Part shown: positions 36,979-45,292 of the stretch, in pieces
Layout of the letters: each line of letters opens with the position of its first letter
Position numbering within the stretch: position 1 is the first letter of the stretch
Source: Elusimicrobiota bacterium
Lineage (GTDB): Bacteria; CAYTYR01; UBA6262
NCBI GenBank assembly: GCA_003153935.1
Contig: PMCA01000011.1
Coordinates: 34,499 to 98,498, forward strand
Length of the DNA: 64,000 nt
Direction: 5' to 3'
Made by a program: the position numbers and the translations under genes
The notes under the pieces: model-generated
What the model saw: only the letters and a program-made list of their open reading frames with translations
What the model was told of the DNA's origin: nothing
Databases searched by the model: none

Positions 36979-38532
36979 TTATTTCCTCTCCTGCTCTATT
37001 TTCAACATATTTTCGCGGGAATATTCCTCGATCCGGCTGGAAGTCAGGATATGAGGCGTGACAAAGATCATCAGGTCGACTTTCTGAACTGTATCGCTGT
37101 TTTGCCGGAACAGGGCCCCCAGCAAGGGAATGCTGCCCAGGATCGGGATCTTATAAGAAACCTTGGATTTGCGGGTGGTGGTCAAACCTCCGATTACCAC
37201 GGTTTTGCCGTCGCGCACGTTAACCTTGGTAGAAGCTTTCCGGAGAGATCTTATCGGGATCCCGATGTTTTCCCCGTTCTGGAAGGATACTTCCGGTTCC
37301 AGCTCCAGGTTAACTACGTTACCCTCTTTAATATGCGGCGTAACGCCCAGGATTATACCGACATCCAGAAATTCTATGGCGTACTGAGGATTACCCTTGG
37401 CGTCATAGCCGGAAAATTGGTTATACGGGAACTTATCGGTTATTTCTATCCTGGCCTTTTCATTGTTGACCACCGTAATGGTGGGATTGGACAGGAGTTC
37501 GGCCTTATTGGTAGTTACCAGCGCGTTGATCATGGCCCGGAATTTATCTGTTACTTCGCCGTAAACCAGGCTAGTGCCCAGGCCCTGCGTAACATAACCC
37601 AGATTCTGGGTATCCGTAGCTATGGGTGGGGTGTTGTACACGGTATTAAAAGTGAAAGTCTGGCCATGGCTGCCAGGCTGGTAGATCCACTGGGCGCCGA
37701 TCTGGCTCAAAACATTGGAATTCACTTCAACTAATTCCGCGCTGATGATAACCTGGGGAGTTTCCCGGTCCAATTTCAGCACTAGGTCCGCGATCTTATC
37801 CAGAATATTATTCTGATCCTTAACTACCAAGGAGTTCAGGCTTTCATCCACATCCGCGGCTCCGTCCGAAGACAGGGTCTTGGCGATCTCATCCTTTACT
37901 TTGGCCGCGGAGGCGTATTGCAAGGTGAAAACACGGGTTTGAACTTCGGTGCCGGACCCGGCGGGCCGTTCTGAACCGGCCGATTTCACGTCCAGCGCGT
38001 CAATGACATCAATGATACGGTTAAAATTCCTATAGGTATCGGAAACTATCAGAACTTTGGTCTCGCGGTCCACGTCGATATTACCTTGCGCGCTTAACAC
38101 ATTGACCACCGTGGTCTTAGCTTGCAGCGGATCCATGTTCTTGATGTTGAAGATCCGGGTATCGATCTGGGTGGGCAGGAGAGCCGAGATCTCGATAATA
38201 TTTTTATCCGGGAAAACCTTATAGGCGAAACCGCTGTTGGTGAGAATGGAGGTCAGCACGTCTTCGATCGGTACATCCTTAAAAAAGAAATTAACCTTGC
38301 GGCCCCGAACCTTGTCCACCAGATAAAAATTTATGTTGTTCTGCTGGGACAGGAGTCGGAGAGCATCGTCCAGGTCGACGTTGCGGAAATCGATGGAGAT
38401 TTTCTTGGCTCGGACCAGATCCCAAAAATTCGGATTGTCCGCGGCCCAAAGCCGGGCCGTCGGCAGCGGCCCCGGTACTATCCAGGAAACCGCCAGGAAC
38501 AGCGCTATTGCCAAGATTATTTTTTTATACAT
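36979..38532 (-). CDS. pilQ: Type IV pilus secretin PilQ
   Basis: The outer-membrane pore through which the pilus passes. It has 517 residues with a signal peptide (about 1-31). An STN/N0-like domain follows (about 45-115, ISIDFRNVDLDDALRLLSQQNNINFYLV), then N1-type domains (about 118-265). The secretin core is ISAELVEVNSNVLSQIGAQW through VNVRDGKTVVIGGL and KVPILGSIPLLGALFR (about 275-495). It has fewer N-terminal domains than proteobacterial PilQ and lacks clear AMIN domains. The ATG has GGGGAGG upstream. It is last in the pilus operon. Confidence 0.94.
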   Translation of the reverse strand: MYKKIILAIALFLAVSWIVPGPLPTARLWAADNPNFWDLVRAKKISIDFRNVDLDDALRLLSQQNNINFYLVDKVRGRKVNFFFKDVPIEDVLTSILTNSGFAYKVFPDKNIIEISALLPTQIDTRIFNIKNMDPLQAKTTVVNVLSAQGNIDVDRETKVLIVSDTYRNFNRIIDVIDALDVKSAGSERPAGSGTEVQTRVFTLQYASAAKVKDEIAKTLSSDGAADVDESLNSLVVKDQNNILDKIADLVLKLDRETPQVIISAELVEVNSNVLSQIGAQWIYQPGSHGQTFTFNTVYNTPPIATDTQNLGYVTQGLGTSLVYGEVTDKFRAMINALVTTNKAELLSNPTITVVNNEKARIEITDKFPYNQFSGYDAKGNPQYAIEFLDVGIILGVTPHIKEGNVVNLELEPEVSFQNGENIGIPIRSLRKASTKVNVRDGKTVVIGGLTTTRKSKVSYKIPILGSIPLLGALFRQNSDTVQKVDLMIFVTPHILTSSRIEEYSRENMLKIEQERK

Positions 38533-38536
38533 TGCC

Positions 38537-39091
38537 TCAACCTCCCCTGACCCTCAAAGTTATAGTTTTCGCATCGTTTTTTAGCAATACCCGGTTCTTT
38601 AAAATACTTATGACCAGGTAAGCTTTTTTACCTTTGATATAAAGATATTCGCCTTCGTGCACTACTTGACCGTTAATGACCGCCAAGGCTTTATTCTTGT
38701 ACCAGGCTATGCCTGTAAGCTCCAGCAGGTCTTCCTCTTTAGCGGGAGTTACCGCTACAGGACCGGGAGTTACCGTATTATTCTCCGGGCTCGAATCGCC
38801 TGCACCGACAAAGGGATCCCGGCCCCAAGCTTGGCCGCTGCTGTCACCAGCCGCTTCCGGTGTTGATCCCAGTACGGCGAATTCCTTCTCCGTCGTATTG
38901 GCCCTGGTCGATGGTACGGACTCAACCGGTACCGCAGTGTCCGTCACTTCTCCCGTCGCCGCGGGCGCGCTTTCCGGTGCCGGAGTTGGTTTTAATACCA
39001 TCTGTTTGTAAACAAATAAAATAGCCAGTCCCAGCGCGACCAGGATAATGATTTGCTTTTTGTCGGGTGACTTCTTTCCTTCCGGAGCCAT
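38537..39091 (-). CDS. pilP: PilP/GspC-like pilus assembly protein
   Basis: 184 residues with one N-terminal membrane helix (about 13-28, IIILVALGLAILFVYK) and a low-complexity Pro/Ala/Thr linker. The C-terminal small beta domain (about 85-184) has WGRDPFVG, LTGIAWYKNKALAVINGQVV and ILKNRVLLKND. This matches the PilP/GspC homology-region type that links the inner-membrane PilN/PilO complex to the secretin. The anchor is a helix rather than the lipoprotein signal of many PilP proteins. The gene is placed pilO-pilP-pilQ as expected. Confidence 0.85.
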   Translation of the reverse strand: MAPEGKKSPDKKQIIILVALGLAILFVYKQMVLKPTPAPESAPAATGEVTDTAVPVESVPSTRANTTEKEFAVLGSTPEAAGDSSGQAWGRDPFVGAGDSSPENNTVTPGPVAVTPAKEEDLLELTGIAWYKNKALAVINGQVVHEGEYLYIKGKKAYLVISILKNRVLLKNDAKTITLRVRGG

Positions 39092-39093
39092 GG

Positions 39094-39657
39094 TTATCCT
39101 TCACTGCTAATGATATACGTATATACCTGCAGGGTAACATCGATATAAGGCAGCTTTTCCGTATTGCGGGTGATCTTCAGGCTTTCCACCTTGATCAACC
39201 GTGGCAGTTTTTTCAAGTTAGCTAAATATTCGCCCAAATTACGGTAACGGCAGCGCATGGTGATCTCGATCGGCAGCCGGTTATAGGACAAACCTCCCTG
39301 CTGTTCCCCTGTTTCCAGGGGTTTAGTATTGATCGAAACATAAGTGATATTAGCCTGGTTGGCCACAGTGGCCAGGGCTTGCAGCAAGCTGGGGATCTGC
39401 TTGGAATCCGGCAGTTTATTCCTAAAGTACTGCCATTGCTGTTCCATCTTACCGGCTTCTTCGCGGATCTTATTCAGGTCCCGCAGAAATTCGTAGGCTC
39501 GTTGTATCTCATCGTTTATTTGTTGTATCTCCGCTTTTTGCTGCGCGATCTTATCACGGGCCGGCTGGATAAAGAAATACTGGCTGAAGCCGGCGATACC
39601 GGCGAAGATCAGGAAGTATTTCAATAAAGCCTTTTCTTTCGCGCCTATCTTTTTCAT
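39094..39657 (-). CDS. pilO: Type IV pilus inner-membrane protein PilO
   Basis: 187 residues: one membrane helix (about 10-26), a periplasmic coiled coil (about 30-75) and a ferredoxin-like C-terminal domain (about 85-187) with LPIEITMRCRYRNLGEYLANL. PilO pairs with PilN in the alignment complex. It overlaps the pilM-pilN fusion by 4 bases (ATGG/stop overlap) and is followed 2 bases later by pilP. Confidence 0.9.
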   Translation of the reverse strand: MKKIGAKEKALLKYFLIFAGIAGFSQYFFIQPARDKIAQQKAEIQQINDEIQRAYEFLRDLNKIREEAGKMEQQWQYFRNKLPDSKQIPSLLQALATVANQANITYVSINTKPLETGEQQGGLSYNRLPIEITMRCRYRNLGEYLANLKKLPRLIKVESLKITRNTEKLPYIDVTLQVYTYIISSEG

Positions 39658-41417
39658 GGTTGGCCGCCAAGCTCGTCTTTTAGTTTACACTGCACCTCGA
39701 ACGTTATAAAATTTTTATTCTGTCCTGCCGCTTCCTGCTCCTTTTGCAGGGAGATCAAGTCGGTATCCTTAAAATAGGCCGATTTTTCCAGTGCTTGCAA
39801 GAACTGGGCCAGGACCGCCTCCGGCCGGTCTCCTCCCAGCATCACCATGCCTTTTAAATTGAGAATGGGTAAGAGTGACGGCGGTGTTACTCTCGGAGTG
39901 CCAGCAGCTTCGGCTCCGGTGGTCGGCGGCGGAACCGCGGAGGCGTCAATTTTTTCCTTTTCAAAGGAAAGTTCATCCAAAATTACCCGGCCGGGGGTTA
40001 TGTTGCTCAGGGACTTGAGCATTTCTACCCATTTAGGATCTCCGACCGTCAATAGGTTGATTAAATTTTGCCGGGTGGTCATTTTTTCTTTTAATTGCTG
40101 CAGTTCATAGGCCTGGGATACCTGCTGTTTAATATCATCCAGGGCCGTCTGGTTGCTGGACACGATCTTCTGATAAGTCCTGATTTGCATGTACAATGAA
40201 ATATAGACCATGCCAAAAATGAAAACTATCAGGAAACTGATAATGGCTGTCATAGCGCTGCGGGCAGTCTTAGAGGCCTGCTCCTTCAGCTCCTGCGGCA
40301 ACAGGTTGATGCCTTTGGTACCGGTCAGCGCCGCGCCGACAGCAATGGATAATCGCGGGCTCAGTTCGGCCAGTTCTTTTTGGCGCTCCTCCGGCAAGTC
40401 CATCTGTATGTTTTTTAGGGGTTGGCTTACTTCGACGTCCATGCCTAAAGCGCCTTGCAGGAATTCACGCAACCCTTTTAATTCCGCGTTGCCGCCCAAC
40501 AAAACTACTTTGGCCACCCGCCGGCCGCGCGATTCTTCTCGATAATAGTCCAGGGAACGGCGTATTTCGTTGGCCAACCGCTCCATCACCGGCCGCACTA
40601 AAGGCACGATCTGGTTGCTATTGATCTCGGGGGTCAACTGCTGGGGATTTTTTTCATCCGGAATGCCCCAGTTCTTTTTCAGGATATCCGCCTGATTTAT
40701 ATCTATTTCTATCTGCCCGCTGTCAGAGATCAGGGTGCCAACCATAGCCCGGGTGATGGTGTTGCCGCCTAGCGGAATCTCCCGGTTAAAGACCAGGGTT
40801 TCCCCAAAGAATATGTTGATCGTGGTGGCTTCGGCGCCGGTATTGACCACGGCCAGGGCCTCATCAGCCTTGAAATAATCATTTTTCTTAAAGATCTCCC
40901 GCAGGGCGAAAGGCGCGACAGTGACGCTTTGCGGGCGTATCTGCACGTTCTGCAGCAGGGCCAGGTGCTGGTCGATAACGAATTTCTCTACGGCTACTAC
41001 CAGCAGTTCCAGCTTCTTAACATTTTTATCGGTAACTTCTCCCAATACCTGATAATCTACTACCGCGTTCTCAATAGGGAAGGGGATGTGCTCCTTGGCT
41101 TCCCATTTCACCGCCTCCAGCAATTCATCTTTGGGCATGTTCGGCACCAACACTTTGCGTACCGACACGCGCTGGCCGGAGATCACCGTAACTATTCTGG
41201 TTTTTTTAAGATTGATCCCTTCGATACTTTTGCGCAATACCTCCAGGACTACTTCCATGGAAACATTTTCTTTTTTCTCGGTACTTAAGGGAAATTCACC
41301 TATGCGGTAGTCCACTACCGCCAAGCCATTGACGCTTTCTTTCAGCACGATGACCTTAACCGCGGTGGTACCGATATCCAAACCCACCAAAGGTTGTATG
41401 TTACGGATGAATTTCAC
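39654..41417 (-). CDS. PilM-PilN fusion protein
   Basis: 587 residues. The first ~365 form PilM, an actin-fold cytoplasmic protein: VGLDIGTTAVKVIVL at the N-terminus, EHIPFPIENAVVDYQVL, NTGAEATTINIFFG near 200, and VVLLGGNAELKGLREFL near 305. It then runs straight into PilN. The PilN N-terminal motif INLLP near 371 is retained, followed by a membrane helix (about 388-410), a coiled coil and a ferredoxin-like domain to the end. In other bacteria PilM binds this same PilN motif as a separate protein. The start is GTG with AAGGGA upstream. Confidence 0.92.
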   Translation of the reverse strand: MKFIRNIQPLVGLDIGTTAVKVIVLKESVNGLAVVDYRIGEFPLSTEKKENVSMEVVLEVLRKSIEGINLKKTRIVTVISGQRVSVRKVLVPNMPKDELLEAVKWEAKEHIPFPIENAVVDYQVLGEVTDKNVKKLELLVVAVEKFVIDQHLALLQNVQIRPQSVTVAPFALREIFKKNDYFKADEALAVVNTGAEATTINIFFGETLVFNREIPLGGNTITRAMVGTLISDSGQIEIDINQADILKKNWGIPDEKNPQQLTPEINSNQIVPLVRPVMERLANEIRRSLDYYREESRGRRVAKVVLLGGNAELKGLREFLQGALGMDVEVSQPLKNIQMDLPEERQKELAELSPRLSIAVGAALTGTKGINLLPQELKEQASKTARSAMTAIISFLIVFIFGMVYISLYMQIRTYQKIVSSNQTALDDIKQQVSQAYELQQLKEKMTTRQNLINLLTVGDPKWVEMLKSLSNITPGRVILDELSFEKEKIDASAVPPPTTGAEAAGTPRVTPPSLLPILNLKGMVMLGGDRPEAVLAQFLQALEKSAYFKDTDLISLQKEQEAAGQNKNFITFEVQCKLKDELGGQP

Positions 41418-41441
41418 TCTTTTCCCTTTCGTACCGCAAAC

Positions 41442-42407
41442 TTAATATAAAGCCGCATTGCTGTAAACATTACTGCTGATCTGATCCCAGATGGAAGTTA
41501 TATTGGTATTCGCCAAAGTACTCGGCATCACCCGGAAGATGGTAGCTCCCGGTCCGGGAGTACTGGTCAACACGCAACTGCGCACATATTTCTCGGTGAA
41601 ACTGGCTCCGGATATGTTGTTAATGCGGCAGCGCGAGCGGATGCGTATCCAGGGCACTTCGATCTCGCTCATTTGCACCCGGTTCCCGCTATAACCGGTG
41701 ATATTACACTGCAAATAATTAACGTCGGTAACAACAGCCGGAAAAATATCGTTCCACTGGTTGGTTCCGGGATCAACGGCCCGAGTATATCTAACCGTGT
41801 AAGTTACGCCGTCAGTCGAAGTAGACCAGGAATAATTTGTCGGCCGTCCCGCCGCTGCCGCTCCCTGGCGCCTCATTCTTATTTCATTAACGGCGTAATT
41901 AGAGCCGTTGGGGAACTGGATGGTCAAAGTTACCAGCGGGCCGGGGTTATTGACGGTCCGCCAACTGCTCGCCATATTACCATCCACGGCATTAGCCAGG
42001 ACATTCGCTCCTTGTACGCCCACATTGGAAGTAATATTAGCGATACCAAAAGGCGCCGGATTAGTACTCAAAGCCAGATTCCAATTATCAACAAGGAAAC
42101 TGTAACTTACCGAAAGATTATTTGGCAAATTCTCTGTCTGGGGACCGAAAGTTCCCAGGTTCCCGGCTGCCGGCTGGATCGTGTTCCAGATATTCAAGGA
42201 ATTATTCTGTAAATATTGCACCGCGCGGGCCTGGGCCGCGTCGGCGGCATAGAAAGCCTGGATGCCAGCTTGTTTAACGGCTACGTCCGCCGTACCCCGC
42301 CCGGTCAATTCTATATAGGCGACCACTATGCCAGCGACCATGATAACGAAGAAAAATACGAAAATTAAGGCAAATCCGTTCTTTTTAGTTAATATTTTTA
42401 ACGACAT
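41442..42407 (-). CDS. PilX/GspK-like minor pilin carrying a discoidin-like (F5/8 type C) domain
   Basis: 321 residues. The leader KKNG precedes FALIFVFFFVIMVAGIVVAYIE (about 11-33), with no Glu at +5, as in PilX-type minor pilins, and FYAADAAQARAVQYL follows. A galactose-binding-like domain is inserted at about 120-252. It contains NAVDGNMASSWRT, VTLTIQFPNG, YAVNEIRMRR, YSWSTSTDGVTYTVRY, LQCNITGYSGNRVQMSEIEV. These match the F5/8 type C pattern of sugar- or lipid-binding adhesin modules. Pilin-type sequence resumes afterward. It would place a binding domain at the pilus tip. Confidence 0.82.
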   Translation of the reverse strand: MSLKILTKKNGFALIFVFFFVIMVAGIVVAYIELTGRGTADVAVKQAGIQAFYAADAAQARAVQYLQNNSLNIWNTIQPAAGNLGTFGPQTENLPNNLSVSYSFLVDNWNLALSTNPAPFGIANITSNVGVQGANVLANAVDGNMASSWRTVNNPGPLVTLTIQFPNGSNYAVNEIRMRRQGAAAAGRPTNYSWSTSTDGVTYTVRYTRAVDPGTNQWNDIFPAVVTDVNYLQCNITGYSGNRVQMSEIEVPWIRIRSRCRINNISGASFTEKYVRSCVLTSTPGPGATIFRVMPSTLANTNITSIWDQISSNVYSNAALY

Positions 42408-42943
42408 TATAGATTCCGCGGATGTATTTCAAAACGCAAAGCCAAGTTTTGGGTATTTTTGGTTTCGTCAAGTGTCACGATTATCTGATTGCCGACACCG
42501 GAAAAATTAGTGCTGGGAGGTGGGTTTATACCATAGCAGAGTGAACGCCCCGAACCAAAAACCGGGACGCCATTATAGGTCATAAAACGTAATTCATAGG
42601 AAGCAAATGGGTAAGTGCTGGGCCAACCGGCATCACTGGGATTATAGAGGTAAAAGATACAGGATTCCGCGCCCGGAGTGGTCGGATCAACGTTGGCGGT
42701 AAAAATAATCCGCCCCGGATTAATGATCGTAAAAGTGCTGGCTTTCACTAAATAATTATTCATCAGGTCCCGGGCTTGGGATAACTCACCGCGCAGGTTA
42801 TAAGTATCCTGGCCGCTGTTCCAGATTCTCATAACAGACGGGTAAAAAGAAACAGTTATGGCCAACAATATCGACAGGAGCGCTATGGCCACCAATAATT
42901 CGACTATCGTGACACCCTTCTGGCTGGGTATAATACTCTCCAC
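42407..42943 (-). CDS. PilW-like minor pilin
   Basis: 178 residues. The prepilin leader PSQKG is followed by VTIVELLVAIALLSILLAI, with Glu at +5 and a long hydrophobic helix, so it should be cut by the prepilin peptidase. NLRGELSQARDLMNNYLVKA resembles PilW/GspJ proteins. The globular part is poorly conserved. The start is GTG. It shares one base with the next minor pilin gene. Confidence 0.85.
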   Translation of the reverse strand: MESIIPSQKGVTIVELLVAIALLSILLAITVSFYPSVMRIWNSGQDTYNLRGELSQARDLMNNYLVKASTFTIINPGRIIFTANVDPTTPGAESCIFYLYNPSDAGWPSTYPFASYELRFMTYNGVPVFGSGRSLCYGINPPPSTNFSGVGNQIIVTLDETKNTQNLALRFEIHPRNL

Positions 42944-42977
42944 CTCTACCTTAAATTATAAGCGCTATATATCTAAT

Positions 42978-43358
42978 TTAATAATTTCCAACGTAAGTTT
43001 CCAGTCTAGTCACTGGATTGGTCGCCTGTTTAGCGGCCACATAGGAAACGCTGACCACCACGTCTTTTATCTGCCCGGGCAGGGCGCCGATGGGAGTGAC
43101 AACTACTTGATATGAATAATCTACATAAGGAGCGGCATAGGATGTCAGAGCCACCGGATTGACATTGGCGAAGGAGAGATTCTTTATGCTCTCCATTCTT
43201 TCCTGCGCCAGGGTAAGCGCTATGGAATTTTTCCCGGATAGCGAGTCATGATATTGTCCTTCACCCATAATAACCACTACCTCGGCCAAGCCGACCGCCA
43301 GGAGCGCGAAGGCGAAGATTATCTCAACAACCGTAAAACCGTGAGCATTCTTGAACAT
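42978..43358 (-). CDS. PilV-like minor pilin
   Basis: 126 residues. The leader FKNAHG precedes FTVVEIIFAFALLAVGLAEVV with Glu at +5. ALTLAQERMESIKNLSF resembles the PilV/GspI group, where this segment follows the helix. It is the first minor pilin downstream of the major-pilin candidate, separated from it by a strong stem-loop. Confidence 0.87.
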   Translation of the reverse strand: MFKNAHGFTVVEIIFAFALLAVGLAEVVVIMGEGQYHDSLSGKNSIALTLAQERMESIKNLSFANVNPVALTSYAAPYVDYSYQVVVTPIGALPGQIKDVVVSVSYVAAKQATNPVTRLETYVGNY

Positions 43359-43380
43359 AATCCCTTAAATAGCAGGTAGG

Positions 43381-43418
43381 GGTGGCTGTTTGAGCTTAAT
43401 TAGGCCCAAACAGCCACC
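43381..43418 (-). other. 12-bp stem-loop between the major-pilin candidate and minor pilin genes
   Basis: Perfect arms at 43381-43392 and 43407-43418 with a 14-base loop. On the minus strand no U-run follows the stem. It may protect or partly stop the upstream transcript, leading to more pilin than downstream products. Confidence 0.6.
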
Positions 43419-43458
43419 TGTATACCTAAATTAAATTAATTTAATTTGTATCTGCCTA

Positions 43459-44007
43459 CTAGTTGCTCTGAGGTGTGCCATTGGAAACATAAATCGATGT
43501 TCCCGCTGCGGTTACTGCTCCGGTAGCCGCAGTTGTGCACGCCGTGTTCACCCGGCCGGTGCCGTTGGACCAGATCACGTAATATCCTTGGGCATTGACA
43601 TAAAAGCCATACTCCACGGCTCCCGCTGCCGGCGAGAACGGATCCATTAATTCCGCGCTCAGCATGATCGGGCCGTTGGTTCCCAGCACGTTAGTAGTAT
43701 GGTCAACAGTCAAGTGCGTGGTCATCCAACCCGTACCGGATACTCTTGAACCAGTATACGCCGCCTGTGCGCCGGTATCGGTATTATCAGGATACTTGGC
43801 TAACCCAGTAGAGCGTGGCGCAGCCGCATAAGCCTCTACGGCAGTACGCAGGGTCGCCAGATTTGACCTGGCCTTGGATTTTGCTCCCTCGTCCTGCATC
43901 CCTCTGAAACGTGGCAAACTAATACCGATTAAAATAGCAATGATTGCCATCACTATCAGAAGCTCGATAAGGGTAAATCCTTCCTTGTTCTTAAAAGCTC
44001 TCATCAT
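43459..44007 (-). CDS. Type IV pilin, major-subunit candidate (PilA/GspG-like)
   Basis: 182 residues. The leader RAFKNKEG precedes FTLIELLIVMAIIAILIGISLPRF, the canonical class III signal with Glu at +5. Asn/Thr-rich sequence follows, with two cysteines absent from the usual disulfide position. The spacing and the SKARSNLATLRTAVEAYAA segment resemble GspG and short bacterial pilins. I placed the start at the ATG at 44005-44007 because a strong AAGGAGG lies 8 bases upstream; a longer reading adds 18 unrelated residues. It follows pilC, the position of a highly expressed subunit. Confidence 0.9.
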   Translation of the reverse strand: MMRAFKNKEGFTLIELLIVMAIIAILIGISLPRFRGMQDEGAKSKARSNLATLRTAVEAYAAAPRSTGLAKYPDNTDTGAQAAYTGSRVSGTGWMTTHLTVDHTTNVLGTNGPIMLSAELMDPFSPAAGAVEYGFYVNAQGYYVIWSNGTGRVNTACTTAATGAVTAAGTSIYVSNGTPQSN

Positions 44008-44065
44008 TTTTTTCACCTCCTTTCTTTTTGAAATATACCACAATTCACTTACTCTATTCAAGTTT

Positions 44066-45274
44066 TTACTTAACCACCTTCATCATATCAAACATCGGCA
44101 AGAAGACGCTGGCCAGCAGGAAGCCCACGGCCGAGCCCACCAGAATCAGGAACACAGGTTCGATCAGAGTAGTAAGCTTTTTAACGCTATAACTGACGTT
44201 GGTATCATAAAAATCAGCTATCTTGGTGAGCATGGTGTCCAGACTGCCGGATTCTTCGCCGACCGCGATCATCTGGATGGTATCCGGCGGGAATTCCTCA
44301 CTGATACGCAACGGCTCAGCGATCTTGCTACCTTCAGTTACGCCTTCCCTGACCCGCCTGATAACCCGGGCGATAATTTCGTTGCCTACAACTTTTTCCA
44401 CTATCTCCAAAGATTCCAGGATAGGTACGCCGCTGGCTGTTAAAGTAGCCAGGGTGCGGGCAAACCTGGCGATGGCTATTTTGCGGGCCAGCACACCCAC
44501 TACCGGGACCTTCAACAGGTATTTATCAAACATCAGGGTGCCGGCGGGAGTGGCAAAATACCATTTCAGCGTGACCCAGACCCCGATAAAACCGGCGATA
44601 ATTACATACCAGAATTTCCGGACTATCTGGCTGAAAATAAATACTATCTGCGTCGGCATCGGTAATTTGACGCCGGCTTTCAGGAATACATCAACGAACA
44701 TCGGGATGAGAAAGATGGACAGGAACATGATCACGGAGAACCCGACTATCACCAGGATGATGGGATAAACCATCGCGCCTTTTATTTTTTCTTCCAGGTC
44801 CGCCTGGTGTTCGGCGAAAATGGCCAGACGGTTCAAGACCGTATCCAGGGTGCCGCTGACCTCGCCGGCATGTACCATGTGGATCGTCAATTTATTGAAG
44901 ACCCGCGGATGCTTGGCCAAGGCGTCGGAAAAAGTGCCGCCGGCCTCGATACCGCGGTAGACGTCCTGGATGATCTCCCGGAACTTGCGGTTTTCCACCT
45001 GTTTGGTCAAGGTACGCAAACTGGTCAGTAATGACAAGCCCGCACCAATCATATTGGCTAACTGTACGTTAAAAAGGATCAGGTCCTCGTTCTTTACTTT
45101 GACAAACCTGTCGCCAAAACCGAGCTTGATCCCGGATTTTTGTTCCGTGATATCGGTTACAAAATAGCCGATGCTTCCTAATTTGGACGCCAAGGCTTCC
45201 CGGTTCTTGGCTTCCATCACGCCTTTTATCTGTTTGCCCATTTCGTCCCGGGCTTTATAAACGAAAACTGCCAT
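44066..45274 (-). CDS. pilC: Type IV pilus inner-membrane platform protein PilC
   Basis: 402 residues. It has two GspF repeats: FNVQLANMIGAGLSLLTSLRTL (about 70-190) and FARTLATLTASGVPILESLEIV (about 270-395), each followed by a membrane helix. PilC is turned by the ATPase to extract pilins. KLTIHMVHAGEVSGTLDTVL and PDTIQMIAVGEESGSLDTML are the family repeats. It lies 18 bases after pilB. Confidence 0.96.
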   Translation of the reverse strand: MAVFVYKARDEMGKQIKGVMEAKNREALASKLGSIGYFVTDITEQKSGIKLGFGDRFVKVKNEDLILFNVQLANMIGAGLSLLTSLRTLTKQVENRKFREIIQDVYRGIEAGGTFSDALAKHPRVFNKLTIHMVHAGEVSGTLDTVLNRLAIFAEHQADLEEKIKGAMVYPIILVIVGFSVIMFLSIFLIPMFVDVFLKAGVKLPMPTQIVFIFSQIVRKFWYVIIAGFIGVWVTLKWYFATPAGTLMFDKYLLKVPVVGVLARKIAIARFARTLATLTASGVPILESLEIVEKVVGNEIIARVIRRVREGVTEGSKIAEPLRISEEFPPDTIQMIAVGEESGSLDTMLTKIADFYDTNVSYSVKKLTTLIEPVFLILVGSAVGFLLASVFLPMFDMMKVVK

Positions 45275-45292
45275 TAGCTGACCTCGGCTCTT

